Of a stretch of 64,000 nucleotides of DNA, positions 1 through 8,875 are shown one piece after another. Source of the stretch: Maribacter algarum (ex Lu et al. 2025) (nom. illeg.). GTDB lineage: Bacteria > Bacteroidota > Bacteroidia > Flavobacteriales > Flavobacteriaceae. The stretch spans positions 717,611-781,610 of the forward strand of contig CANMAW010000002.1 in assembly GCA_947495915.1 (NCBI GenBank), in the 5' to 3' direction. Each line of letters opens with the position of its first letter. Position 1 is the stretch's first letter. Under the pieces are notes generated by a model. The model did not search any database, was not told the origin of the DNA, and worked only from the letters and a program-made list of their open reading frames with translations. Made by a program: the position numbers and the translations under genes.

Positions 1-1
1 T

Positions 2-1234
2 TCTAATGAAATTGTGATCACTGACCCTGCAGTGTTAGAAGTTGTCGAAACTATTACCAATATTAGTTGTTATGGCGATGAAGATGGCAGCATTGTTCTA
101 GACGTAACTGGTGGTTCTGGTGATTATCAGTATGCGATTTCTCCGAACTTAAATCAGTTTGATGATGAAAACAGTTTTGATGAATTGGGTGTAGGTGATT
201 ATACGGTAATTGTTCAAGATAGCAAAGGTTGTTTTGAATTGATTGAATTTTCTATCACTGAACCTGAAGTTTTAGAAATGACCTTAAGTACTACTCCAGA
301 GATTTGTGCAGGCGATAATGATGGAACAATTACTTTCAATATAACTGGAGGTACTGCTCCGTACAGTACTGCTCTTAATTCAGAAGATGATGCCGATTTT
401 GTAGAAGGTAGATTGACTATTGAAGATTTAGCTGGTGGCGTGTATTTCGTATATGTCAAAGATGCTAATGGTTGTACCTTAGATAGTGCAGTTACTATCG
501 AGAATGGGGCTAACTTAAATGCTACTGCTGAAGTGATTTACGAGTGTTCAGGTAATACACCAGACAATCATCTAGAAATAGTTTTTGAAGATGATACGGT
601 TTCTGAAGATGTTCTTTATGCGCTAGATTCTACCGATCCTTCTGATTTTGTGTTAGATGCGAATTTTGAAAACATGACACCGGGCAGTCATTATGTGGCA
701 ATTGTACATGCGAATGGTTGTATGAACACCATCAATTTTGAGGTTGTTGATTACGAACCATTACAGTTGACATTAACGCAGGTAAGTCTAAACGAAATCA
801 CGGCAACTGCAGCTGGTGGTAGAGAAGGCTACACCTTCTATTTTGATGATATTGATAATGGTGATGACCGTACGTTCTACATTAAAAGAACTGATACCTA
901 TACCGTTAGGGTAGTAGATGAAAACGGGTGTGAGGTTATTGCAACGATTGATATGGAGTTTATTGACATCGAAATTCCTAACTTCTTTACACCTGATGGT
1001 GATGGCCAAAATGATATATGGATTCCGAGAAACATTTCTCAATTCCCAGATATATTCATTAAAATTTTCGACAGGTATGGTCGTGAAGTATATCGTATCA
1101 AGGATAATGAAGACGGCTGGAATGGGTTATACCAAGAAGCTGATTTACCAACAGGTGATTACTGGTATGTGATTCGTCTAAATGGAGAAGATGATGAGAG
1201 AGAATTTATCGGAAACTTCACGCTTTACAGATAA
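2..1234 (+). CDS. T9SS adhesin, C-terminal part (5' truncated by window edge)
   Basis: The reading frame is open to the left edge, so only the last ~411 residues are present. About four SprB-like repeats of ~80 residues are visible; each ends in a (D/H)(S/A)(K/N)GC-type turn, and the first two contain a G-D-x-D-G-(S/T)-I motif. The last ~85 residues form a gliding-motility-type C-terminal domain, beginning at FFTPDGDGQNDIW, with FDRYGREVY in the middle and a final Gly-Asn-Phe-Thr-Leu-Tyr-Arg. In this phylum such a domain is the type B sorting signal for the type IX secretion system. The protein is therefore inferred to be a large surface or secreted adhesin. No PorP/SprF gene follows directly; a terminator does. 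Confidence 0.9.
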   Translation, partial: SNEIVITDPAVLEVVETITNISCYGDEDGSIVLDVTGGSGDYQYAISPNLNQFDDENSFDELGVGDYTVIVQDSKGCFELIEFSITEPEVLEMTLSTTPEICAGDNDGTITFNITGGTAPYSTALNSEDDADFVEGRLTIEDLAGGVYFVYVKDANGCTLDSAVTIENGANLNATAEVIYECSGNTPDNHLEIVFEDDTVSEDVLYALDSTDPSDFVLDANFENMTPGSHYVAIVHANGCMNTINFEVVDYEPLQLTLTQVSLNEITATAAGGREGYTFYFDDIDNGDDRTFYIKRTDTYTVRVVDENGCEVIATIDMEFIDIEIPNFFTPDGDGQNDIWIPRNISQFPDIFIKIFDRYGREVYRIKDNEDGWNGLYQEADLPTGDYWYVIRLNGEDDEREFIGNFTLYR

Positions 1235-1276
1235 TTAATAAGACTTTTGAAGTCTGTTTGCCAACACAAATCAATT

Positions 1277-1307
1277 AGCCCTAGAATCATTTCTAGGGCT
1301 TTTTTTT
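1277..1307 (+). terminator. Rho-independent terminator after the adhesin
   Basis: A perfect 10-bp inverted repeat (AGCCCTAGAA / TTCTAGGGCT) with a 4-base TCAT loop is followed directly by eight T residues. It lies 43 bases after the adhesin stop codon and separates it from the msr cluster. Confidence 0.93.
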
Positions 1308-1403
1308 ATGTTTTCTAAGAAAGTATTGATTCGTAAGTTTAAAGCAATTAATGAGACTAAATAGACGTAGGTTTATTTAAAAAAAACATAAATGTTCGAG
1401 GTA

Positions 1404-1437
1404 TTGAACGCGAGTTATTTTTCGAGTAATACCTTTG
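1404..1437 (+). promoter_or_regulatory. Bacteroidota-type promoter for msrB
   Basis: TTG at 1404-1406 and TACCTTTG at 1430-1437 match the -33 (TTG) and -7 (TANNTTTG) elements with a 23-base spacer. The -7 element ends 27 bases before the msrB ATG. No other match lies in the intergenic region. Confidence 0.6.
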
Positions 1438-1464
1438 TAAAAGAAACTCAAAGAAGAAGAAACT

Positions 1465-1923
1465 ATGTTGACTTGGAAAGATGTAATAAGTTTTAGTGTA
1501 AACGGTAATCCGCAACCTGATCGTAGAGTGGAAAAGTCAGAAAAAGAATGGCGAGAAATTTTAACACCCAGTCAGTTTAGAATTACACGCGAAAAAGGAA
1601 CAGAAGCAGCACATTCAGGGGCTTTATGTAGTGTTCATGAAGCCGGTAAGTATAATTGCGTCTGTTGTAATAGTCCCTTGTTTGATTCTACCATTAAGTT
1701 TGAATCGGGTACTGGTTGGCCAAGTTTTACCCAGCCTATACAAGATAATGCGATTAAATATGAAAAAGATGTTTCTTTCGGAATGATTCGTGTTGAGGTG
1801 ATGTGTAATACCTGTGATGCACATTTAGGTCATGTTTTTCCTGACGGACCTGAACCGAGTGGATTGCGGTATTGTGTAAACTCAGAGTCTATGCAATTGA
1901 GCAGTACCACAGAGCAGATATAA
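1465..1923 (+). CDS. msrB: Peptide-methionine (R)-S-oxide reductase MsrB
   Basis: Reduces the R epimer of methionine sulfoxide in proteins with thioredoxin as reductant. The 152-residue protein has the complete family signature: zinc-binding pairs Cys65/Cys68 and Cys114/Cys117, the GTGWPSF segment near 82-88, the CDAHLGHVF segment, and the catalytic Cys137 in GLRYCVNS. After the active site the usual Ala-Ala/Ser-Leu is replaced by Glu-Ser-Met, a mild departure. No signal peptide is seen, so it should be cytosolic. It is the first gene of msrB-selO-msrA and has its own promoter match; a thioredoxin gene (6688) lies 5 kb downstream. Confidence 0.96.
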   Translation: MLTWKDVISFSVNGNPQPDRRVEKSEKEWREILTPSQFRITREKGTEAAHSGALCSVHEAGKYNCVCCNSPLFDSTIKFESGTGWPSFTQPIQDNAIKYEKDVSFGMIRVEVMCNTCDAHLGHVFPDGPEPSGLRYCVNSESMQLSSTTEQI

Positions 1924-1943
1924 ATTTTAGAAAGGAGCAAAAT

Positions 1944-3509
1944 TTGAAAGTACTTTTGAACATACAAGATAAATTTAACGAACAGCTTCCTGCAGATCCT
2001 ATCCTTGAAAATTCTAGGAGACAGGTTAAGAATGCTTGTTTTTCGTATGTAGTTCCGAAAAAGCCCTCAAATCCTGAATTAATACATGTTTCACCAGAAA
2101 TGGCAAAAGCTATTGGAGTTGAAGATGCAGTCAATTCCGAAGGGTTTGTAAAAATATTTTCCGGGTCTGAAATAATGCCAAAAACGAGTCCGTATGCCAT
2201 GTGCTACGGCGGGCATCAATTTGGTAATTGGGCAGGTCAACTGGGCGATGGGCGCGCTATTAATTTGTTTGAAGTAACCCATCAAAATAATAATTGGGCA
2301 TTGCAACTAAAGGGAGCTGGTGAAACACCATATTCACGAACCGCAGATGGGCTTGCCGTATTACGCTCATCTATTCGAGAATATTTATGTAGTGAAGCAA
2401 TGTATCACCTAGGGGTGCCAACAACAAGAGCGCTGTCGCTTATGTTAAGTGGTGATCAAGTATTGCGAGATGTGATGTATGATGGAAATCCCGCCTATGA
2501 AAAAGGAGCCATTGTGAGTAGGGCAGCAGCTTCTTTTATTCGCTTCGGAAATTTTGAAATACTGGCAGCCCAACAAGCTACATCCACCTTAAAAAATTTA
2601 GTTGATTATACTATTAACAATCATTATGCCCATTTAGGAAAACCTTCAAAAGAAACCTATTTAAAATTTTTCAAGGAGGTTGCTGTACGCAGTAAGGAGA
2701 TGGTAATTCATTGGCAACGGGTAGGTTTTGTACACGGAGTTATGAATACTGATAACATGTCTATTTTAGGCTTGACCATTGATTATGGTCCATATGGTTG
2801 GTTAGAAGATTATGATAAGGGATGGACACCAAACACCACTGATCGTACGAACAAAAGGTATCGTTACGGTACGCAACCCCAAATTGTTTTATGGAATCTA
2901 TTACAGTTGGCCAATGCTTTATATCCGTTAATTGAAAAAGCAGAACCGTTACAAGATATATTGACCGAATATCAAGAAGAAGTTGAGGTTGCTTATTACG
3001 AAATGATGACAGCTAAACTCGGACTACTAAATACCGATGCTGCGGATCAAAAATTGGTAAATGAGTTAGAAGAAATTCTAGAATTATCGGAAACAGATAT
3101 GACGATTTTCTTTAGAAATCTTTCCAATTTTTCCAAAGATAAAGCCACAGATGGTTTGTCCATTATCGCAGATGCATTGTATGTTCCTGAGGAAATACAG
3201 GGGGAAATCAAAGAAAAATGGCAAGTTTGGTTTGGCAAGTACGCACAGCGATTACAATTAGAAGCTGCAACAGCAGAAGAACGCGCCATACAAATGAATC
3301 GGGTGAATCCGAAATATGTATTGCGAAATTATATGGCTCAATTGGCCATTGATGCTGCTGAAAAAGGTGATTATGGACTAATAGATGAATTATTTAATCT
3401 ATTAAAAAAACCTTATGACGAACAGCCAGAAGCAGAAAAGTGGTTTGCAAAACGACCAGATTGGGCTAGAAACAAAGTGGGTTGTTCCATGCTTTCGTGC
3501 AGCTCATAA
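1944..3509 (+). CDS. selO: Protein adenylyltransferase SelO (YdiU family)
   Basis: SelO is a pseudokinase-fold enzyme that transfers AMP from ATP to Ser/Thr/Tyr residues; in E. coli it modifies redox-related proteins. Visible family blocks are YGGHQFGNWAGQLGDGRA, QLKGAGETPYSR, RSSIREYLCSEAM, HGVMNTDNMS and DYGPYGWLEDY, and the C-terminus has the usual NKVGCSMLSCSS. The frame is open upstream into msrB, but the probable start is the TTG at 1944: AAAGGAG lies just ahead at 1931-1937, this is the only strong Shine-Dalgarno here, and it gives a normal 521-residue protein 20 bases after msrB. A start inside msrB would add unconserved residues. No in-frame TGA is present, so it is not a selenoprotein. 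Confidence 0.93.
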   Translation: MKVLLNIQDKFNEQLPADPILENSRRQVKNACFSYVVPKKPSNPELIHVSPEMAKAIGVEDAVNSEGFVKIFSGSEIMPKTSPYAMCYGGHQFGNWAGQLGDGRAINLFEVTHQNNNWALQLKGAGETPYSRTADGLAVLRSSIREYLCSEAMYHLGVPTTRALSLMLSGDQVLRDVMYDGNPAYEKGAIVSRAAASFIRFGNFEILAAQQATSTLKNLVDYTINNHYAHLGKPSKETYLKFFKEVAVRSKEMVIHWQRVGFVHGVMNTDNMSILGLTIDYGPYGWLEDYDKGWTPNTTDRTNKRYRYGTQPQIVLWNLLQLANALYPLIEKAEPLQDILTEYQEEVEVAYYEMMTAKLGLLNTDAADQKLVNELEEILELSETDMTIFFRNLSNFSKDKATDGLSIIADALYVPEEIQGEIKEKWQVWFGKYAQRLQLEAATAEERAIQMNRVNPKYVLRNYMAQLAIDAAEKGDYGLIDELFNLLKKPYDEQPEAEKWFAKRPDWARNKVGCSMLSCSS

Positions 3510-3548
3510 ATTGAATTTAAATGGAACTAAAAAAGTATAATTAAAAAG

Positions 3549-4043
3549 ATGAATACATACAAAAAAGCATATATAGCAGGAGGTTGTTTCTGGGGAATGG
3601 AAGATCTCTTTCGAACACAACCAGGAATTATTGATACCGAAGTAGGCTATCAAGGAGGGGAAAATAAGAATCCGTCGTACAAGTATCACCCAGGGCACGC
3701 CGAAGGAATTGAATTAACTTATGACCCTGACAAAACATCCTTTAGAGCCATATTAGATTACTTTTTCAGAATGCACAACCCAACAACGGTTGATCAACAA
3801 GGTAATGACAGAGGATCAAGCTATCGGTCTGCAATATTTTACCAGAATGAAGAAGAAAAAGCAATCGCAGAAGAAATGATCGCCATTGTAGATGCCTCTA
3901 AAAAATGGGACGGCAAAGTGGTTACGACCTTAGAACCGTTTACTCCGTTTTGGCCTGCAGAACCTGATCATCAAGACTATTTGGTAAAGAACCCAAATGG
4001 GTACACCTGTCACTTTTTAAGGTTTGAAGAGTCATTTGTTTAG
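3549..4043 (+). CDS. msrA: Peptide-methionine (S)-S-oxide reductase MsrA
   Basis: Reduces the S epimer of methionine sulfoxide and so complements MsrB. The 164-residue protein has the GGCFWGMED active-site block with catalytic Cys13, the EVGYQGG segment, the [11 protein letters not shown] segment and [18 protein letters not shown]. No signal peptide is visible. It starts 39 bases after selO and completes a three-gene redox-repair cluster. No clear terminator follows; a hairpin-like inverted repeat at 4089-4120 lies before the next gene. Confidence 0.97.
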   Translation: MNTYKKAYIAGGCFWGMEDLFRTQPGIIDTEVGYQGGENKNPSYKYHPGHAEGIELTYDPDKTSFRAILDYFFRMHNPTTVDQQGNDRGSSYRSAIFYQNEEEKAIAEEMIAIVDASKKWDGKVVTTLEPFTPFWPAEPDHQDYLVKNPNGYTCHFLRFEESFV

Positions 4044-4088
4044 TCTAATTGTCGAAAAGAGATTATTTCTAGAATTTGTAATTACCAT

Positions 4089-4120
4089 TATTTAAGGCTG
4101 ACATTCGTCATGCTTAAATA
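4089..4120. repeat. Interrupted palindrome upstream of cls
   Basis: TATTTAAG at 4089-4096 pairs with CTTAAATA at 4113-4120, and inside it TGAC (4099-4102) pairs with GTCA (4107-4110) around an ATTC loop. There is no T-run, so it is not a simple terminator. It sits 13 bases before the -7 element of cls, where an operator could act. Confidence 0.5.
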
Positions 4121-4133
4121 GGTTTGTCACGGT

Positions 4134-4141
4134 TATTTTTG
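4134..4141 (+). promoter_or_regulatory. -7 element for cls
   Basis: TATTTTTG matches TANNTTTG. No TTG lies at the expected -33 distance, so only half of the promoter is supported. The cls start is 30 bases further on. Confidence 0.4.
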
Positions 4142-4171
4142 CGTAAGAACTAATTTGAATATTCTAACGTT

Positions 4172-5578
4172 GTGTGGTACTATTTGTTCGTCTCGCTTTA
4201 TGTCATGGTGGCGCTTTTGATTGTATTGCGTTTACTCTTGTATGGTGCCAAGCCAACTAAAACTTTAGGTTGGTTATTAACTATATTCACCATTCCCGTG
4301 GGAGGTGTTTTGTTATACATATTGTTGGGTAGAAATAGACGTAAGAATAAGTTGTTGAAATTAGAAATCCCTTTTTTGCAAGCTTCAAAAGATAGGCTAG
4401 TTAACCAAAAGTTCTCCGATAATGGGTATAATGAAAAGTTAGTAACGCTAATTCAAAAGAATTGTAATTTTCCGCTAACTGATAATAATAAGATAGAGCC
4501 TCTTAAGAATGGTAGAATAACATTTGAATCAATTTTTAGAGCTTTAACCGAAGCTAAAGTTCAAATTCATTTGCAGTACTATATTTTTGAAGAAGGTGAA
4601 CTGGCTAACAGGTTGCTTGCTTTATTTGAAGAAAAGATAGCTAGTGGAGTCAAAATCCGTATGATTTATGATGGAGTAGGGAGCTTTTCGTTGAGTAAAA
4701 AGTATGTAAACAAACTGATAAACATAGGTGTTGAAATATATCAGTTTCTCCCTTTTAAGTTTGGTCGATTTCTGCGTTCAATAAATTATAGAAATCATAG
4801 AAAAATTATAGTTGTTGATTCTATTGTAGCTTTTACTGGTGGAATCAATATTTCAGATAAGTATTTGAAAGGAGACCTCAATTTAGGAAAATGGCATGAT
4901 ATGCATTTAAGAATTGAGGGAAAGGCAGCTGAACATTTAGATTTTGTCTTTGCTTCAGATTGGTATCTTGTTAGTCAAAAAAAGCTGAAATCAATACTTA
5001 AACCTAAAACTACCATTGATAAGAGAGGTGATAAGTTAGTACAAATCGCTTCAGGTGGTCCTGATGATGACTTTCCTATTTTAGAGCAGGTTTATTTTAC
5101 AATTATAAATAGTGCAGAGCGCTATCTCTATATAACTAATCCATATATAATTCCTAGTCGTGCAATTCTGCAAGCATTAGAAACGGCTTCGTTGAGTGGC
5201 GTAGATGTTCGTCTGCTGATTTCTGAGAACATAGATAATAAAATCGTAGGTTGGTGTGTTCGTTCTTATTTTGAAACCCTTTTAAAATCTGGAATTAAAA
5301 TTTATCTTTTTCCTGATGGCTTTCTACATAGTAAACTCATTGTAAGTGATGATGCTATTGCAACAATAGGAACCGCTAATCTTGACGAACGTAGTTTTGA
5401 GCAAAACTATGAAGTAAATGCCTTAATTTATGATTCTAGCATTGCAAAATCTTTACGAAAAGACTTTCTGAAAGATAGCAATATCAGTACTTTATTGTCT
5501 TATTCAGAACATATCAATCGACCTTGGGTTGATAAACTTAAAGAAGGAATAGGTAAAATTTTTAGCCCAATTTTATGA
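4172..5578 (+). CDS. cls: Cardiolipin synthase (phospholipase D family)
   Basis: Condenses two phosphatidylglycerols into cardiolipin at the inner membrane. The 468-residue protein has two N-terminal membrane helices (about 3-24 and 32-52) and two HKD motifs, His209-Lys211-Asp216 (NHRKIIVVDS) and His386-Lys388-Asp393 (LHSKLIVSDD), each followed by the expected Gly-Gly/Thr-(N)-x(2)-(D/L) region. Length and layout are those of the usual ClsA-like enzymes. The start is a GTG; the next in-frame ATG at 4205 would cut into the first helix, so GTG is preferred. The gene stands alone between the msr cluster and a convergent universal stress gene. Confidence 0.93.
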   Translation: MWYYLFVSLYVMVALLIVLRLLLYGAKPTKTLGWLLTIFTIPVGGVLLYILLGRNRRKNKLLKLEIPFLQASKDRLVNQKFSDNGYNEKLVTLIQKNCNFPLTDNNKIEPLKNGRITFESIFRALTEAKVQIHLQYYIFEEGELANRLLALFEEKIASGVKIRMIYDGVGSFSLSKKYVNKLINIGVEIYQFLPFKFGRFLRSINYRNHRKIIVVDSIVAFTGGINISDKYLKGDLNLGKWHDMHLRIEGKAAEHLDFVFASDWYLVSQKKLKSILKPKTTIDKRGDKLVQIASGGPDDDFPILEQVYFTIINSAERYLYITNPYIIPSRAILQALETASLSGVDVRLLISENIDNKIVGWCVRSYFETLLKSGIKIYLFPDGFLHSKLIVSDDAIATIGTANLDERSFEQNYEVNALIYDSSIAKSLRKDFLKDSNISTLLSYSEHINRPWVDKLKEGIGKIFSPIL

Positions 5579-5607
5579 CGACCCTTTTTAAACCAAAATC
5601 GTCATAA
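5573..5607. repeat. Inverted repeat at the cls stop codon
   Basis: TTATGACGA (5573-5581) and TCGTCATAA (5599-5607) form a perfect 9-bp inverted repeat across a 17-base loop, covering the cls stop codon. No T-run follows; a weak terminator or a protein site are both possible. Confidence 0.4.
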
Positions 5608-5721
5608 CTACCATTGCCATATCGTAAGTATAAAATAGTATGATAAGGTCTAGTTAGATCAGCATTTTCAACCAAAAAAATGAATAGTTCCGCTACGTAT
5701 ATTTTATAAAATGAGAATGAA

Positions 5722-5748
5722 TATACCTCTTATTTTGAATGAGGTATA
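5722..5748. terminator. Possible weak terminator of the universal stress gene
   Basis: TATACCTC (5722-5729) and GAGGTATA (5741-5748) form a perfect 8-bp stem with an 11-base loop that overlaps the stop codon of the minus-strand stress gene. The downstream minus-strand sequence is T-rich but not a clean T-run. Confidence 0.35.
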
Positions 5749-6575
5749 ACCATAAATGGAATTTTAATATTGAACCCTATTTTTTTGATTACTGAATCAA
5801 TAAAAAGGCGTTCTACGAAAGTGTGTTTATTCCGTACCATAACCATAAGGTTCATTTTGTGCTTTAGTTGAAAATTATTAATAGCTTGAATGACTTCTTG
5901 ATTTGATTGCTCGTGAAATCCATGAGCAATATTCCCAAGAATTTCATTTAAGGTTTTCTTGTTTTTTAATTGTTTTTCAGAAAGTTCATAACCATAAGTA
6001 GCGTGCAAGACCTCAATGCTAGAAATATGTTTTTGAGCAATTTTCAAAAGTATTTCAAGACGTTTTGTAGTAAAGTCCACCTCATAGTCAGTCGGAAAGA
6101 GAATCTCTTTTGGAGTTTCATAGTTAAAATTTGGAGGAATAGCAATTACCGGGCATTTGGCTTTTTTAATTACATGAACAGTATTAGTGCCGAAAAGAAT
6201 CTCTTGGGCACTTGTAGCTCCTTTGGTACCCATAACAATAAGATCAATAGCTTGAATTTCGACAGTTTCGGTTACTTGATTTGGCAAGGAGTTTAATGCC
6301 GTAATTGAACGAAATGAATGATTTTCATTTTTAATTTGATCTTCTAAACGTTTCTGTAACTCGTCAATATTTGAAGTTGCCTTTTCTTTAATTGCATCTC
6401 CTAATCCAATTTGACCAGGACTACCAATTAAGTATTCAGCGTGATATATAGGAGGCATATAAGTATATAGTAAAGTAAACTCACATTTGAAATTTTTGAG
6501 TAAAAGCAACGCATATGTAATGGCGTCGAAAGAATTATTTGAAAAATCTGTGGGCAGTAGTATTTTTAACATCAC
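5730..6575 (-). CDS. Universal stress protein, two UspA domains
   Basis: A 281-residue cytosolic protein made of two tandem UspA folds, a common form in Bacteroidota. The first domain (about 1-147) keeps the ATP-binding signature G-x2-G-x9-G-T in MGTKGATSAQEILFGTNT, and then KAKCPVIAIP. The second (about 155-281) has lost this signature: the matching place reads RNKHTFVERLFIDSV, so only one nucleotide site is expected. The exact substrate or client is not predictable. It is transcribed away from the thioredoxin gene at 6688. Confidence 0.9.
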   Translation of the reverse strand: MMLKILLPTDFSNNSFDAITYALLLLKNFKCEFTLLYTYMPPIYHAEYLIGSPGQIGLGDAIKEKATSNIDELQKRLEDQIKNENHSFRSITALNSLPNQVTETVEIQAIDLIVMGTKGATSAQEILFGTNTVHVIKKAKCPVIAIPPNFNYETPKEILFPTDYEVDFTTKRLEILLKIAQKHISSIEVLHATYGYELSEKQLKNKKTLNEILGNIAHGFHEQSNQEVIQAINNFQLKHKMNLMVMVRNKHTFVERLFIDSVIKKIGFNIKIPFMVIPHSK

Positions 6576-6595
6576 GAAGGTTTTATTTGTTCACT

Positions 6596-6603
6596 CAAAA
6601 CTA
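6596..6603 (-). promoter_or_regulatory. -7 element for the universal stress gene
   Basis: The complement of CAAAACTA is TAGTTTTG, matching TANNTTTG, 20 bases before the start codon. No TTG occurs at -33. Confidence 0.35.
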
Positions 6604-6687
6604 GTTTCATTAATAATCATTTACCATGATATTAATCACTTAAAGCACACAATTTATTAGTAATTTGCTACAAGAAATAGTTTAATT

Positions 6688-6987
6688 ATGAAGGGGAGTT
6701 TTAATAGAATAATAGCATCTGAAACACTTGTTTTGGTTGATTTTTTTGCGGAATGGTGTGGGCCATGTAAAACGTTAGCACCAATTCTAAAAGAGGTAAA
6801 AGAAGAATTCGGAGAAACTGTTAAGATTATTAAAGTTGATATAGATAAAAATCAATTTTTAGCAAATAAATACCAAATAAGAGGTGTACCTACCATGCTA
6901 CTGTTTAAAGAGGGAAAGCATCTGTGGCAAAAGTCAGGGGCACTACCTAAACATGAAATTTCGCGGGTGATAAAAAAATATTCATAG
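6688..6987 (+). CDS. Thioredoxin
   Basis: A 99-residue thioredoxin with the canonical active site Trp23-Cys24-Gly-Pro-Cys27-Lys in FFAEWCGPCK, the cis-proline in RGVPTML, and KVDIDKN before it. It lacks the first beta-alpha unit seen in longer thioredoxins but is otherwise complete. No signal peptide is present, so it is cytosolic. It could be the reductant for MsrA/MsrB encoded 3-5 kb upstream, but this is inference, since genomes of this group encode several thioredoxins. It is divergent from the stress gene and convergent with the patatin gene. Confidence 0.94.
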   Translation: MKGSFNRIIASETLVLVDFFAEWCGPCKTLAPILKEVKEEFGETVKIIKVDIDKNQFLANKYQIRGVPTMLLFKEGKHLWQKSGALPKHEISRVIKKYS

Positions 6988-7000
6988 TCAATCTAGGTTG

Positions 7001-7792
7001 CTATATAATTGATTGTTTGGTTCGTAATTGGGCTAACTGCGTTTCTATAGTTCTTTTTGCATTTATATAACCGATATCAAAAATTTCATTAATCTTAGAC
7101 ATACTAAAAGTATTGAAAGTATTCAGTTGTAATGGACTAATTATAATATCGCAGGTATTGAATTTGGTTATTGAATCTGCCGCCATCTTTATTTTGTAGG
7201 CTCGTTCTACAACATTGTAAGAGTGCTTTAAATCTATTGGTGTAATTGTATTTAAGGGGTTTACATAAACTCCGATAATAGTACTGCATTCTGGTTGAAG
7301 TAATTCGACAGGAAAGTTGTTCAAAACTCCACCGTCGATATAATATGAATTAGCAATCTTCGTAGGTGTAAAAACACCGGGAAATGATGCTGATGCTAAA
7401 ACAGGAGCAATCAATTCGCCAGAATTAAAAACTTTTAAGGAACCTTTGATGATATCAGTTGCAGTAACATACAGTGCTTTCTCTAAAGCATTGAAATTAT
7501 CATGTGGAAGCAATCTTTTAAAATCATCATAAAACTTTTCAGTATCAACAAAACCTGGCTTATTGCGAGCATATTTTCTTGTTTGAAAAATAGATGTAGT
7601 TTTAAAAAAATCTAATATTTCCTCCCATGATATACCACCAGCGTATAAAGCACCGACAATTGCGCCGGCACTGGTACCCGCAATGTGAGTAGGGTGAATT
7701 TCAAATTCTTCTAGCGCTTTAATAGCGCCTATATGAGCTACACCTCTAATTCCACCTCCTGAAAGTACTAAACCTGTATTGCTACTATTCAT
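7001..7792 (-). CDS. Patatin-like phospholipase (RssA-like)
   Basis: A 263-residue cytosolic acyl hydrolase of the bacterial patatin family. The oxyanion loop SGGGIRG is at 11-17, the nucleophile Ser41 is in GTSAG, and the catalytic Asp153 is in the DGG motif (YYIDGGVLNNFP). The Ser-Asp dyad is intact, so lipid acyl hydrolase activity is likely; the natural lipid is unknown. It lies 25 bases downstream of the secreted-protein gene at 7818-8411 in the same direction and probably forms an operon with it. Confidence 0.92.
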   Translation of the reverse strand: MNSSNTGLVLSGGGIRGVAHIGAIKALEEFEIHPTHIAGTSAGAIVGALYAGGISWEEILDFFKTTSIFQTRKYARNKPGFVDTEKFYDDFKRLLPHDNFNALEKALYVTATDIIKGSLKVFNSGELIAPVLASASFPGVFTPTKIANSYYIDGGVLNNFPVELLQPECSTIIGVYVNPLNTITPIDLKHSYNVVERAYKIKMAADSITKFNTCDIIISPLQLNTFNTFSMSKINEIFDIGYINAKRTIETQLAQLRTKQSII

Positions 7793-7817
7793 TTTAATGA
7801 TTGTTTTTTACCACAAT

Positions 7818-8411
7818 TTATTTAGTGGCAATTATTTTAAAGTTAATGAGTCCACCATCTATCTCAGCACTATCTAAAACACCATTTTTGTAATAATAAA
7901 TATTCTCTTTACCCTTTGCGTTGGTTTTTTTATAGCTGTGATTTTCCAACGATTTTATTGTATTGAAATTACCATTTTGCTCAGAAAAACATTTGGTAAT
8001 ATTTATTGGCTCTTTAAAATACAGTAAAACTGAGGGGTACGTTATACTGTCCGTTATGGTTGTTTCTAATTTGCCATTTTTTGTAATTTCATATGCGTCA
8101 TCAGTATATCGAGTTTTAGTATTGGCATGTGACTTAGCGTTGATGTAAATAGCTACTTGCGATGACTGTAATCGCTCATTTTCAAAGTGAACATCATAGT
8201 TATATTGAACTTCAATATTTCTAATAATCTTTGTATTTATTACGGTTGCGCTATGGTACCATATTTGGTTGTCTTTTTGGTTGCGAGTGGCTTCTAAACT
8301 GCCAACGACTTTATCTTTAATTACGATGTCATATTCAAGTGTGGTGTTTACAGACCTAGCGTTAAACAAATTTCCGCAAACCAGATAGAAGAGGAATAAA
8401 TGACAAATCAT
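7818..8411 (-). CDS. Secreted protein of unknown function (DUF6134-like)
   Basis: A 197-residue protein with a hydrophobic N-terminus (about 1-18) that reads as a signal peptide. The rest alternates short beta-strands with the pattern EYDIVIKDKVVGSLEATR near the start and FKEPINITKCFSE in the middle, which resembles a Bacteroidota family I recall as DUF6134; a profile search is needed to confirm this. It likely acts in the periplasm or at the outer membrane. The following gene encodes a patatin, so the pair may share a lipid-related role, though nothing in this protein is catalytic by eye. Confidence 0.7.
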   Translation of the reverse strand: MICHLFLFYLVCGNLFNARSVNTTLEYDIVIKDKVVGSLEATRNQKDNQIWYHSATVINTKIIRNIEVQYNYDVHFENERLQSSQVAIYINAKSHANTKTRYTDDAYEITKNGKLETTITDSITYPSVLLYFKEPINITKCFSEQNGNFNTIKSLENHSYKKTNAKGKENIYYYKNGVLDSAEIDGGLINFKIIATK

Positions 8412-8875
8412 TCTTAACTTTTATGTTCATGAATAGTAAAATTTCGCTTACATGTTTAGCAGATTACCTCTATTTAAAAGATAATTATTGAAGTAAATTG
8501 CTTGAATAACGCTTTGCCAAAAGTAAAACACCTATGAACTATTTTACACATAGTTGCTCAATGGAACATTTTTCTAAACTATGTTATCTACACAAATTTA
8601 TACTACTCTTGTTTTGTAATAAATGATAATTATCAGGCCGCGGACATCAAAGTTGATTTTTAATCATGGCCCTATTGAAATTGAAGCTCTTGGTCTTTAA
8701 TACGAAATATATTGTCAATGTTAATATTGCCTAACCTTTCCGAGTTAGAATAGAAGCTTTTAACTTACACACCATAATCGCAAATCGACAGGTGCTAACC
8801 TAGAAGTTATAAAGCTATTCTTAAGTAGAAAATACAAGCAACATAAAAATATAAAAGGTCACAACCAATGACTGT

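Noticed and set aside
1872..1943. Longer SelO start inside msrB
   Set aside because: The extra residues are out-of-frame msrB sequence, and a strong Shine-Dalgarno precedes the TTG at 1944.
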